A stretch of DNA of 64,000 nucleotides, taken from contig PAQS01000040.1 in the NCBI GenBank assembly GCA_002709385.1, positions 183,205 through 247,204 on the forward strand, given 5' to 3'. Under the pieces are notes generated by a model. That model did not search any database and was not told the DNA's origin. It worked only from the letters and a program-made list of their open reading frames with translations. The translations under genes were made by a program, and so were the position numbers. Positions 28,004 through 36,909 of the stretch are shown here, piece by piece (within the stretch, counting starts at the first letter, position 1; each line of letters starts with the position of its first letter). Source of the DNA: Waddliaceae bacterium (GTDB lineage Bacteria; Chlamydiota; Chlamydiia; Chlamydiales; GCA-2709385).

Positions 28004-28301
28004 TGCCATAAAATCGGTGGACGTGCTGTTTCATCGTTTTGGAAAAACGGCACGTCTAATCTTTGCGGATGAAACGGAAATTGAGGCGCTGGTGATCCAT
28101 CGCCTGCCAGACAAAATCACAGATGTGTTTGATGCGCGGGTGCATTCGGAAACCGATATGTTTGAAGTGCGCCTGAGTGATATTCCTTCTGGCAACACGC
28201 TAGGGTCTATTGTTGTGGATGACAAGCGTTACACCATGCAGGGCGAACCCATCAAAGATCAGCATAATCTTATTTTAAAGGTAGATGCTTATGCGGTTTA
28301 A
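27987..28301 (+). CDS. Head-tail joining protein (lambda FII-like)
   Basis: 104 residues from the ATG at 27987 (MTFRNSAIKSVDVLFHRFG), chosen because a longer frame would lie wholly inside the preceding gene. The small beta-barrel pattern, with DVLFHRFGKTARLIFADE followed by FEVRLSDIPSGNTLGSIVVDDKRY, suits the gpFII/head-tail connector fold. Gene order after capsid supports this. It overlaps both neighbours. Confidence 0.6.
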   Translation: MTFRNSAIKSVDVLFHRFGKTARLIFADETEIEALVIHRLPDKITDVFDARVHSETDMFEVRLSDIPSGNTLGSIVVDDKRYTMQGEPIKDQHNLILKVDAYAV

Positions 28302-28947
28302 AGCAGCTCTTGAGGGCGATCTTAAAAAACACATGAAGGAAGAGTATCACACGGCAGAGCGCGCCGTTACGCTCGGTATTCGTGAAGCCACAAATGGTTT
28401 AAAAATGTCCATGCGTCGCCAGGTACATTCGTCAGGTTTGGGACAACGTATGGCAAACACATGGCGCGGTGACATTTACCCGCGTGGACAGAACTCTATT
28501 CGGGCGGCGGGGATGGTTTACAGCAAAGCCAGCAAAATCATGGCAGGCTTTGATGAAGGCACGGTCATTAAATCAAAAGATGGTTGGTGGTTGGCTGTTC
28601 CAACGCCAAATGCGCCAAAGCGCGGTATGGGTGGTAAGCGGATTAATCCCTCCAACTTCCCTGAACATCGCTATGGCAAACTCCGCTTTGTGTATCGACG
28701 CAACGGGCCGTCATTATTAGTGGTCGAAAATGTTCAGGCGTCTTACAGCCGTAAAACAGGTGATATGCGGGGTTTTCGTAAAGCCAGCCAGAGAAACCTG
28801 AAAACAGGCCGTAATCTCTCAACCGCTGTGATGTTCTGGCTTGTGCCTCAAGTAAAGCTACCAAAGCTGATCCGTTTCGATGAAGAAGCCAAGCGCTGGT
28901 ATGACAAACTACCACGGCTGATTTTGAAGAACTGGCCGGATAGTTAA
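28285..28947 (+). CDS. DUF6441-like phage protein (head-tail region)
   Basis: 220 residues (an ATG two codons later is equally possible). N-terminal amphipathic helices (EEYHTAERAVTLGIREATNGLKMSMR) and a basic C-terminus fit the DUF6441 phage family, found between connector and tail genes in alphaproteobacterial prophages. It is likely a minor tail or tail-completion protein, by position. Confidence 0.6.
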   Translation: MLMRFKAALEGDLKKHMKEEYHTAERAVTLGIREATNGLKMSMRRQVHSSGLGQRMANTWRGDIYPRGQNSIRAAGMVYSKASKIMAGFDEGTVIKSKDGWWLAVPTPNAPKRGMGGKRINPSNFPEHRYGKLRFVYRRNGPSLLVVENVQASYSRKTGDMRGFRKASQRNLKTGRNLSTAVMFWLVPQVKLPKLIRFDEEAKRWYDKLPRLILKNWPDS

Positions 28948-28968
28948 CAGTAAATAAATGACAAAAAG

Positions 28969-28983
28969 CAAACTGAAAGTTTG
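28969..28983 (+). terminator. Hairpin before the AbiE cargo
   Basis: CAAACT-GAA-AGTTTG followed by a T-rich stretch (TTTATT) downstream of the DUF6441-like stop. It could terminate the phage transcript before the AbiE unit; only a six-bp stem. Confidence 0.45.
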
Positions 28984-29022
28984 TTTATTGCACTATTTTT
29001 AATGATTTATTGAGTCTTTGAG

Positions 29023-29051
29023 TTGACTATCATTAAAAAAATGACTATAAA
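29023..29051 (+). promoter_or_regulatory. Sigma-70-type promoter of the AbiE cargo
   Basis: TTGACT at 29023-29028 and TATAAA at 29046-29051 are separated by exactly 17 bases, only seven bases before the AbiEi start codon. This gives the toxin-antitoxin pair its own promoter, with a very short or leaderless 5' end. Confidence 0.7.
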
Positions 29052-29057
29052 CATACT

Positions 29058-29828
29058 ATGAGTGTGTCAAATGATAAAAAATTAAAGAATCTTTTGGAGC
29101 AGTGGCCTGCAGGGTTTGCTGCCACTTTTCAATGGATGCAAACTTTAGGCATAACCACTCAATTAACTCAGAGATATCTCAAGAGTGGTTGGATAGAGTC
29201 GATAGGGCGTGGAGCCTATAAAAAAACTAAAGATAAGGTGGAGTGGTATGGTGCATTAGCCAGCATTCAGCAGCAATTATTCACGCCTGTGCATTTAGGC
29301 GGACCAACAGCACTAGCAGTACAAGGGTCTTCTCATTATGTGCGAGTTGGAAAGGAAAGAATATTTGTGTTCTCAGTGCCACAGCAAAGATTGCCCAGCT
29401 GGTTTTTGAAGCACGATTGGGGGCAACCTATAGAATGTATAAAAACGTCATTTTTATCTCAAGACCTTGGAATAAAAGAAGATGACTGCAATGGCTTCCC
29501 TGTACGAATGTCGTCACGGGAACGCGCTATATTAGAAAGCCTCTATTTAAGTCCGCAGCATTTTGATTTGTTGGAATGTTACCAAATGATGGAAGGAATG
29601 AATGATATACGACCTAATCTGGTTCAGGAATTATTGGTTCAATGCAAATCTATCCGTGTGAAACGATTATTCTTATACATGGCAAGTAAAGCCAAGTTAC
29701 CAGTCTTGGAATATCTGGATTTAAATAAAGTAGACCTTGGAACTGGAGACCGTTCTATCGTTGAAAATGGTGTTTATGATCCTCAATATAAAATCAGCAT
29801 ACCGAAAGAATTAGCAAATTATGTTTGA
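29058..29828 (+). CDS. abiEi: AbiEi-type antitoxin (type IV toxin-antitoxin)
   Basis: 256 residues. An N-terminal winged helix (TLGITTQLTQRYLKSGWIESIGRGAY) is followed by the AbiEi domain (GGPTALAVQG, then VFSVPQQRLPSW and SSRERAILESLYLSP). AbiEi proteins repress their own promoter and neutralise the AbiEii nucleotidyltransferase. It is AT-richer than the phage genes around it and has its own promoter. The eight-base overlap with the toxin gene is typical of the pair. Confidence 0.88.
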   Translation: MSVSNDKKLKNLLEQWPAGFAATFQWMQTLGITTQLTQRYLKSGWIESIGRGAYKKTKDKVEWYGALASIQQQLFTPVHLGGPTALAVQGSSHYVRVGKERIFVFSVPQQRLPSWFLKHDWGQPIECIKTSFLSQDLGIKEDDCNGFPVRMSSRERAILESLYLSPQHFDLLECYQMMEGMNDIRPNLVQELLVQCKSIRVKRLFLYMASKAKLPVLEYLDLNKVDLGTGDRSIVENGVYDPQYKISIPKELANYV

Positions 29829-30720
29829 AGCCTATAACGAAAAACTGAAACTTCTGATCAAGGTTTTGCCAATGGTTGCCGAGGAAAATTGTTTTGCTTT
29901 GCACGGCGGTACGGCTATCAACTTATTTGTACATGATCTTCCACGCCTTTCGGTAGATATCGATCTGACTTATCTTCCTATTGAAGATAGGCCTACAACA
30001 TTAAAAGGAATTGGTGACGCTCTTTTAAGGATCAAGGAAAAGGTCGAGGCAAAGATACCGCATTCTCGTGCTGTTCATAAAGATGATATTGGCAAACTTA
30101 TTATTTCATTGCATCGCACGGAAATAAAGCTCGAGGTTAATCTTGTTGGTCGTGGCACTTTGTCAGACCCTGTCAGAATGCCTGTTTGCAAACAGGTTCA
30201 GGATATATACGGGTCGTTTATGGCTATGCCAATTGTGCCAATCGGCCAGCTTTATGGCGGTAAAATATGTGCGGCGCTGGATCGTCAGCATCCCAGAGAT
30301 TTGTTTGATGTAAAACTCTTGATGGAAAATGAAGGTTTCTCGGATGATGTTCGCACGGGCTTTTTACTCTGCCTTCTATGCAGTGATCGCCCGATCAACG
30401 AAGTTCTTGTGCCGAATTTTCAAGATCAACGTCAAGCCATGGAAAGACAGTTTACAGGCATGAGCGATGTCGAATTTACTTACGATGATTTTGAAACAAC
30501 GCGTGAACAGCTTGTCGAGACCGTTAATAAAAGCCTCACAGCAAAAGATAAAGAATTTTTGCTGAGCGTAAAAAACTGTGAGCCGGATTGGAGCATTTAT
30601 GATTTTGAACGTTTCCCTGCTGTGCAATGGAAACTGCAAAATTTACGCAAGTTAAAAGAAAGCAACCCTGATAAGCATAAGCAGCTTTATGAGGCTTTGA
30701 AGGAAAAGCTCGAAGGATAA
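29821..30720 (+). CDS. abiEii: AbiEii-type nucleotidyltransferase toxin
   Basis: 299 residues. Motifs HGGTAINLF at about residues 28-36 and RLSVDIDLTY at about 41-50 supply the GS-like and DxD active-site elements of the AbiEii/AbiGii nucleotidyltransferase family. GGKICAALDRQHPRDLFD with its Arg/Asp cluster is also conserved. AbiE toxins modify tRNA ends or similar RNA targets and cause abortive infection. Here a phage operon carries the pair, probably to exclude competing phages or stabilise the prophage. Confidence 0.9.
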   Translation: MFEAYNEKLKLLIKVLPMVAEENCFALHGGTAINLFVHDLPRLSVDIDLTYLPIEDRPTTLKGIGDALLRIKEKVEAKIPHSRAVHKDDIGKLIISLHRTEIKLEVNLVGRGTLSDPVRMPVCKQVQDIYGSFMAMPIVPIGQLYGGKICAALDRQHPRDLFDVKLLMENEGFSDDVRTGFLLCLLCSDRPINEVLVPNFQDQRQAMERQFTGMSDVEFTYDDFETTREQLVETVNKSLTAKDKEFLLSVKNCEPDWSIYDFERFPAVQWKLQNLRKLKESNPDKHKQLYEALKEKLEG

Positions 30721-30726
30721 ACAAAC

Positions 30727-31161
30727 ATGACATCAAAACGAGAACAGGCCTTAGCGGGCCTTTTTTTATGCCTGCAAAATGAGATGAGCGGTGTTGCGGT
30801 TTTGAGGAATGAGCCATTGCCCACCAAAATCTCTGCATCGGGATTATTGATTTTGCGTGATGGCGATGCGGGAGAGCCTGAAATAACGCTCTCCCCGACC
30901 AGGTATCACTATGCCCATGTTGCAGAATTGGAGGTGCTGGTACAAAAACCAAAACCCGATGAGCGTGATGCTGCATTGGATGAATTGTTGGTAGCGCTGG
31001 GTAACACGCTCAGCGCTGATCGGGCGCTCTCAGGTGCGGTGGATTACATGTCCATCGGCTCACCTGAATTTTTAACCGAAGCCGTGGAAGGTGCGCCCGC
31101 TATTAAGGCGGCAGTCGTGCCGATCACGCTCGAATACACAACCCTTAACCCACTTCAATAA
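30727..31161 (+). CDS. Tail-completion (tail terminator-like) protein
   Basis: 144 residues beginning MTSKREQALAGLF; a compact alpha/beta protein with AELEVLVQKPKPDERDAALDELL and AAVVPITLEYTT at the end, like gpU-class tail terminators encoded just before the tail tube. Assignment is by position and size. A terminator-like hairpin (30748-30769) lies within its first codons, at the downstream edge of the AbiE cargo. Confidence 0.55.
   Translation: MTSKREQALAGLFLCLQNEMSGVAVLRNEPLPTKISASGLLILRDGDAGEPEITLSPTRYHYAHVAELEVLVQKPKPDERDAALDELLVALGNTLSADRALSGAVDYMSIGSPEFLTEAVEGAPAIKAAVVPITLEYTTLNPLQ
30748..30769 (+). terminator. Terminator-like hairpin at the start of the tail-completion gene
   Basis: AGGCC and GGCCT around a short loop, followed by a run of seven T, just after the AbiEii stop. 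It lies inside codons 8-15 of the next gene, so it may end AbiE transcripts, or be chance in a conserved LAGLF segment. Confidence 0.5.
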
Positions 31162-31175
31162 AGGAGAAACATATA

Positions 31176-32117
31176 ATGTCACGCGCTTACGGGTGGAATG
31201 CCCGCATGTTACTTGGTTTTGAAACCACATATGGTACACCCCCGAATTCGGGGGCTTTTCATGTCATCCCCTTTGTGTCGTCTGATTTGGACTCGGCACA
31301 AGGGTTGATTGAATCCAATGTTCTGGGGCTAGGTCGTGATCCGACTGCGCCGTTTCAGGATGTGATCAATGTGGACGGTGATATTGTTGTGCCGGTTGAT
31401 CTTCGCAATATCGGTCTATGGCTCAAAGCCATGTTTGGTGCGCCAACCACCACAGGTGATGATCCTTATACCCACGAGTTTAAATCAGGTGCAATCACAC
31501 TGCCCAGTATTGCAGTGGAAGTTGGTTTACCTGAAATCCCTGACTTCCCTCTATTCACAGGCGTGCGTGCCAACAGCATCGCCTTTAATTTTGCCCGATC
31601 TGGTGAGGCACAAATCACCGTTGGCTTGATTGGTCAGGGCGAAACAGCGCAAACGGTCACGTGTGATGCCAATCCGAGCCAAGCCGATTACACACGGTTT
31701 TCGCAATTCCAAGGTTCGGTCAAACAAGGCGGTCAGGCGCTGGGGAATGTAACCTCAGCGGCGCTCACATATAGCAACAATCTGGAGCGTATCGAAACTA
31801 TCCGTGATGACGGCAAGATCGACGGCGTAGACCCCGGCGTTGCGTCTTTAAGCGGGAATATCACCGTGCGTTATGCCGATACCACATTGATGGATGCGGC
31901 GCGTGCCGGCATACCGATTGATCTGGAATTATCCTATATCATCGATGCCAATCGCCAGCTGGTCATTGAATGCCACGAGGTTTATTTGCCGAAGCCGAAA
32001 CGATCCATTTCAGGGCCGAATGGCATTGAAGCGTCTTACGACTATCAAGGCGCAAAAGATGCTGTGCTGGGCAACATGGTTACAATCACTCTTATCAACG
32101 ATGTGGAGACTTATTAA
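31176..32117 (+). CDS. Major tail tube protein
   Basis: 313 residues. The N-terminus [17 protein letters not shown], the central [15 protein letters not shown] and the later [18 protein letters not shown] are characteristic of tail tube proteins of siphoviruses with lambda-like tails. It polymerises into the tube around the tape measure. A 16-base perfect palindrome (31239-31254) lies in codons 22-27. Confidence 0.8.
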   Translation: MSRAYGWNARMLLGFETTYGTPPNSGAFHVIPFVSSDLDSAQGLIESNVLGLGRDPTAPFQDVINVDGDIVVPVDLRNIGLWLKAMFGAPTTTGDDPYTHEFKSGAITLPSIAVEVGLPEIPDFPLFTGVRANSIAFNFARSGEAQITVGLIGQGETAQTVTCDANPSQADYTRFSQFQGSVKQGGQALGNVTSAALTYSNNLERIETIRDDGKIDGVDPGVASLSGNITVRYADTTLMDAARAGIPIDLELSYIIDANRQLVIECHEVYLPKPKRSISGPNGIEASYDYQGAKDAVLGNMVTITLINDVETY

Positions 32118-32826
32118 TGTTAAAACTCAATATTCAAACAGAAGCTTATTGGCTTGAACTTGGTCTGGGCGTGAAGGTAAAAGTGCGCCCATGCACTAGC
32201 CCGATTTTTTATGCCGCGCGGGCTTTCATGAACAAACGCCTGACGGAGTTAGGCGCAGAATACCGCAAGCGAAAAGAGATCGGCGCATCGGTGGATGATT
32301 TACCTGATGTCGAAAATCCTGAAATTCGTGAGGCACTGGCCGAGGAATATCTGGCACGGGGACTAGCCCGCTCAGCCATTATTGATTGGGACGGTATTTT
32401 GGAATCGACCGGTGATGATAAAGCGCCTGTCACTCCTGAAAAGATTGATGAGCTGATGACAGGGTTTTGGTCAATCGCTGCCAGTTTCTCTGAGCAATAC
32501 ACAGGCGTGCGGGAGCTGATCGAAGCTGAAAAAAAAGACTTGAGCGCCGCGCCGAATGGCACTTCGGAGACGGCGCAGGATATTGCGGGAACTGCCCCGA
32601 AACGTGTGCGGAATGCCCGTTCGAAAAAAACAGCCCGCAAAGCCTAGAGGGTTTTCAAGCATGGGATATTGCCGTTCGCATATCCCCACAAATCAGAAAC
32701 AGCTTTCCTTTATCCGAAGCCTTAAGTCTGGCATCCGCGCTGGGCTATGACATGGCGGTGATGGGAGAGCTGTTGCCTGCATTATCAACCGGTATCACCA
32801 AAGCCTTAATGGCTCATAAGGAATAA
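32117..32826 (+). CDS. Tail assembly chaperones G and GT (programmed -1 frameshift)
   Basis: The zero frame (32117-32647) gives a 176-residue protein with helical, charged content and a basic C-terminus ([15 protein letters not shown]). A second open frame in -1 continues to a stop at 32824-32826 with text [15 protein letters not shown] and [20 protein letters not shown], and has no early start codon of its own. Seven consecutive A at 32624-32630 lie just before the zero-frame stop. This is the layout of lambda gpG/gpGT, where a minor fusion product is essential for tail assembly. The fusion would be about 236 residues. Confidence 0.7.
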
Positions 32827-32836
32827 TTAAACCGCC

Positions 32837-35800
32837 ATGCGTTCACAAAAAAACATGTCAATCCGCCTTGCCGTGGTGGACGGGAAAAAGGTTGAGGATA
32901 CCTTTTCTCGTATCGGGCGTACGGGTGAACAGGCTTTTGAGCGTATTGAGCGTTCGACTAAGCCCGCCAGTGTGGGCTTAAAGGCCGTTGATACCACAGC
33001 CCGTGCCTTGAATAATGTGTTTCGTCAAGCGGCAGGACTTGTGGCGGCTTATGCTGGGATTTCCGGCATTATTTCTTCTGTGCGCTCCGTCAATGAAACC
33101 GGTATGGCGTTTCAGGGCTTAGGAACGGCGCTGGAAACCATTACAGGCTCAAGCGCCGGTGCGCGTGAGGAAATGAAATTCCTCGAAGAACAAGCCGAGC
33201 GATTGGGCTTAAATCTCTTGGAAACAGCGCAATCTTATATGCAGATTGCTGCTGCCGCCAAAGGGACGGAACTTGCGGGCGATGGCACACGCCAGATCTT
33301 CACCGCCATTGCCGAAGCCTCCACTGTGCTTCAGCTTTCTGTTGATCAAACCAATGGTGCGCTCCGTGCCATCGGGCAAATCATGTCCAAGGGTAAGGTT
33401 CAGGCTGAAGAATTGCGCGGGCAATTGGGTGAGCGGCTTTATGGTGCATTCCAGCTTGCCGCACGCGGTATGGGCATTACCACGGCAGAGCTTGATAAAA
33501 TGCTGGAGCAAGGTCAGGTTATTGCCGAAGATTTCCTGCCAAAATTTGCTGCGGAAATTCGCAAAACATTCTCCGATGGTGTGCCTGCCGCATCCATGAC
33601 GGCGCGCGCGGAAATGAACCGCTTTAATAATGCGATTTTAGAAATTGAACGCACCATCGCCGCATCCGGCTTTTTGGATGGTATGACCCAAGGTTACCGT
33701 ACCCTGACTGCAACGCTCGAAGATCCTGCGGTAGTCGATGCCGCTCGAGAATTAGGGCAAACACTCGGCTCTGCCATTGCAACAGCAGCGGAAGGCCTTT
33801 CTTTTCTGATAGAGAATGCCGATTTGGCTGTCACGGCACTTGGTGGACTGGTGATTGCCCGCACAGTTGCGGGTGCGGTAACTCTTTTGAATGCATCCAT
33901 TGCAGGCAATGCAGGATTGATTGTTGGTCTCCAGATGGCAAACAGCATTTCGACCGCCTTTGCTATCCGTCTTGTGGCGGTGGAAGCGGCCACCAAACTG
34001 GCAACATTGGCGATGGTGGGATTCCGCTCTGCCTTAATGTTGGTGGGTGGCCCTGTGGGGCTGGCTGTTTTGGCAGGCATTGCCGTTTTGAAACTGGCAT
34101 CCGGTCACGATGCTGCAGCAAAAGCCGCCCGTGATCATGCGGAAGAATTAAAGGAGATCAAGGAAGAACTTGGCAAAACCGCCGAGGCGGCATCGGACTT
34201 AAGTGAGGCATTAAGTGAAAGCGAGAGCGTTTACCGTTTTACCAAGCAACTGGAAACGGCAAAAGAAAATATCATCGATCTGCAAAAGGAATTAAAATTC
34301 GGTGGCATTGGCGGTTTTTGGGATCAATTCAGCCGTTTTGGAAAACCGCTTCAAAATGAATTGTATCAAATTCGCCAAGCCTTCAATCAAGGCAAGCTAT
34401 CAGCAACGGAATATTCGGAAGCGTTATTCAAACTGGCAACCAAATATCCTGATTTCGGGGAACAAGCCGAAGAAGTGCAACAGCAGGTGTTTGCGTTACT
34501 CGCGGCAGAACGTGCCGCTAAAAAAGCTGCCGCCGCGCTGGATGAATTACGAAATCCAAAAACCAAGATTGCTGCACCTGAAACGCCAACGTCATCAGCC
34601 CCTGCGGAAGTGATCCCTGATCTATCGGATGCCGATAAAAAACGCATCACAGATCGCATCACGGAATTACATGCAGAAGAACAAGCGCTTCAACGCTTAA
34701 ATGCTGCACGTAATCAGGGCGAAACGGCTGTGCGCCGTGCCATGATTGCCAATGAACAGGATCAGGCTTTACGCCGATTGGGCTTGGATGTCACCGGCGC
34801 GCAAAGTGATGAGCAAAAAGCTTATGCCGATCAGGTCAAATCGCTGGTGGGTGATATTTATCAATTGCAGGAAGCAGATAAAAACTACCAAGACACTGTC
34901 CGTGAAAATAATAAGTTAACGCAAGAACGTGAACGGTTGGTTGAAGATGTGCGCCAGAAATATGATGCGCTGGATACGTCTTTATCGGCGGCGATTAAAC
35001 GCGCGGGCGAATGGCGCGGCGAAGCCTTAACAGGCCTTGATGCCACCAAGACAGGCTATGCCGATTTTGCTGCACAGGTTGATGCGGTTTATAACGATAT
35101 GATCGCCAAAGCTCGTGATGAAGATCTGCAAAATTCCAAAAAATGGGAAGATGGTATCAAACGCGGATTGCAAAGCGTTATTGATGAAGCCGACGATATG
35201 GCGAGCAAGGCTGAACGCGGTGTGACCTCCATGTTTAAAAGCATGGAAGATGTGCTGGTTAGTTTTGTCACGACGGGTAAGCTGGATTTTAAATCCATGG
35301 CGGATTCCATCATTGCCGATATGGTGCGGATGCAAATCCAATCCAGCATCACAAAACCATTGGCGGGTGCGCTCGGTGGTTTTCTGGGTGATATTGCAGG
35401 GTCAATCTTTGGTGCGCCTGCGGGCACTGGTACGGCCTCCACAGCCACGGCTCATACTGGCGGTGTGATTGGCAGCGACACTTTACGCATGCGTTCGGTC
35501 AGTCCTGCGGTGTTTGCAAATGCGCCTCGTTTTCACACTGGTGGTATCGTTGGCAATGAGGTGCCGATTATCGCCAAACAAGGTGAAGCTGTCTTTACTC
35601 CAGGTCAAATGAAACTGCTGGGCGGTGCGTTGCAATCCAAGCCAAATGTGAATGTGTCTGTCCGTGTTGAAAATAATGCCAGCAATGCTCAGGCCAGAGC
35701 CGATGTTAGTCGTGATAGCGCAGGCAACATGGACTTAAAAATCATCATCGAGGAAGTGGAAGGCAATCTATCGCGCAATATCGGACGCGGTGAAGGTTTA

Positions 35801-35857
35801 GCGCCGACGCTCGAGCGTCGTTATGGCCTCAATCCTGCGGCGGGGAGTTACAGGTAA
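32837..35857 (+). CDS. Tail tape measure protein
   Basis: 1006 residues, the largest phage gene, directly after the tail chaperones as expected. N-terminal tape-measure domain (residues about 60-260, with YMQIAAAAKGTELAGDG and VQAEELRGQLGERLYGA), hydrophobic segments at about 330-410, long helical coiled-coil stretch, and a lambda gpH-type C-terminus (KSMADSIIADMVRMQIQSS, then GGFLGD). Its length sets the tail length. The start could also be the ATG six codons downstream. Confidence 0.93.
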   Translation: MRSQKNMSIRLAVVDGKKVEDTFSRIGRTGEQAFERIERSTKPASVGLKAVDTTARALNNVFRQAAGLVAAYAGISGIISSVRSVNETGMAFQGLGTALETITGSSAGAREEMKFLEEQAERLGLNLLETAQSYMQIAAAAKGTELAGDGTRQIFTAIAEASTVLQLSVDQTNGALRAIGQIMSKGKVQAEELRGQLGERLYGAFQLAARGMGITTAELDKMLEQGQVIAEDFLPKFAAEIRKTFSDGVPAASMTARAEMNRFNNAILEIERTIAASGFLDGMTQGYRTLTATLEDPAVVDAARELGQTLGSAIATAAEGLSFLIENADLAVTALGGLVIARTVAGAVTLLNASIAGNAGLIVGLQMANSISTAFAIRLVAVEAATKLATLAMVGFRSALMLVGGPVGLAVLAGIAVLKLASGHDAAAKAARDHAEELKEIKEELGKTAEAASDLSEALSESESVYRFTKQLETAKENIIDLQKELKFGGIGGFWDQFSRFGKPLQNELYQIRQAFNQGKLSATEYSEALFKLATKYPDFGEQAEEVQQQVFALLAAERAAKKAAAALDELRNPKTKIAAPETPTSSAPAEVIPDLSDADKKRITDRITELHAEEQALQRLNAARNQGETAVRRAMIANEQDQALRRLGLDVTGAQSDEQKAYADQVKSLVGDIYQLQEADKNYQDTVRENNKLTQERERLVEDVRQKYDALDTSLSAAIKRAGEWRGEALTGLDATKTGYADFAAQVDAVYNDMIAKARDEDLQNSKKWEDGIKRGLQSVIDEADDMASKAERGVTSMFKSMEDVLVSFVTTGKLDFKSMADSIIADMVRMQIQSSITKPLAGALGGFLGDIAGSIFGAPAGTGTASTATAHTGGVIGSDTLRMRSVSPAVFANAPRFHTGGIVGNEVPIIAKQGEAVFTPGQMKLLGGALQSKPNVNVSVRVENNASNAQARADVSRDSAGNMDLKIIIEEVEGNLSRNIGRGEGLAPTLERRYGLNPAAGSYR

Positions 35858-36340
35858 ATGAGTGATATTACATGGCCATCGACATTACCGTTGCCAACGG
35901 TGCAAGGTTACGGCGTTCAGCCTGGGGAAGCGATTTTACGCACCGAGATGGAAGCAGGACTTGCCCGCCAACGTCGCCGTTTTACCGATGTGCCGACCAA
36001 GGTATCTGTGCGCTGGATTATGCGGCGGGATCAATATGCCATTTTTGAGGGCTGGTATCGCTGGCATGCCCGTGAGGGAGCGAGCTGGTTTGCCATCACG
36101 CTTCTTGGCGGTCTTGGATTGTTGGAACAAGAAGCACGGTTCACACGGCAATTTTCATCACGGCTTTTGGCGGGTGGCACGCTTTGGGAAATCACCTCAG
36201 AGCTGGAAATCCGTGAACGGCCTGTACTGGATGAAGGTTTATTGAACCTGCTCTTAAGCGAAGATGCTCAAGGCATTATCACGGTGGGTGACGGTTTGCA
36301 CATTCTTGTGCATCAGACTTTGCCGCTCCGCCTTTATTAA
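35858..36340 (+). CDS. Minor tail protein (gpM-position)
   Basis: 160 residues, beginning one base after the tape-measure stop. Text: YGVQPGEAILRTEMEAGLARQRRRF and RDQYAIFEGWYRWHAREGASWF. By location between tape measure and tip genes it is likely a distal tail/baseplate protein. The family is common in alphaproteobacterial prophages, with no known function. Confidence 0.6.
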   Translation: MSDITWPSTLPLPTVQGYGVQPGEAILRTEMEAGLARQRRRFTDVPTKVSVRWIMRRDQYAIFEGWYRWHAREGASWFAITLLGGLGLLEQEARFTRQFSSRLLAGGTLWEITSELEIRERPVLDEGLLNLLLSEDAQGIITVGDGLHILVHQTLPLRLY

Positions 36341-36363
36341 CCACTTAACAAAAGGAAACTCTT

Positions 36364-36894
36364 ATGACCTTGCAGACCGATCTGCAGGATGCGGTGGCGC
36401 GTGTTCAAACGGACAGCCAGCTCCTGCACACTATCGTCCATGGCGACGATCAAACAACTGTTCCAACTGATGGCGGAAATGTCAAAAGCGCCGCCAAAGC
36501 CATTAAGGATATGGAAGATACCATTCAGGCGGGGCTGACAGACCTTGGCGCATCGGCTGACCAGCTTAACAACGCTGTATCGCAAATCGAAACCTATCGG
36601 GATGAAACGCAATCCTTGGCACAGTCGGCCTTGCAAACAGCCAATGCCCTTAATCTGCCGACCAATATCAGCGGTCAGGCAGGAAAACTTCTGGCGGTCA
36701 AACAAGCGGAAGATGGGTTTGAGGTGATTGAATCTGTCGGGGTGTTTTACGGCCTACGAGCCGATGGTTCAAAGCTCACGGCCATCACAGGCCAAGGCAC
36801 ATATAACGCCAATGATTTTGACACATGGTTCATCACGCTGCCGGGGGTGGATTTCAACATTAACGAGGATGGTCACCTCATCATCAATATTTAA
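36364..36894 (+). CDS. Phage tail fibre-associated protein, unrecognised
   Basis: 176 residues. The N-terminal half is a helical, Gln/Ala-rich coiled coil (SADQLNNAVSQIETYRDE); the C-terminal half is beta-rich and ends NINEDGHLIINI, like short fibre tips. It lies just before the RCC1 fibre and is probably part of the same tail appendage. No family identified. Confidence 0.5.
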   Translation: MTLQTDLQDAVARVQTDSQLLHTIVHGDDQTTVPTDGGNVKSAAKAIKDMEDTIQAGLTDLGASADQLNNAVSQIETYRDETQSLAQSALQTANALNLPTNISGQAGKLLAVKQAEDGFEVIESVGVFYGLRADGSKLTAITGQGTYNANDFDTWFITLPGVDFNINEDGHLIINI

Positions 36895-36909
36895 GCAGGA
36901 GATAAAAAC

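Noticed and set aside
33694-34080. 128-codon minus-strand frame within the tape measure gene
   Set aside because: Low-complexity antisense of an Ala-rich coding stretch.
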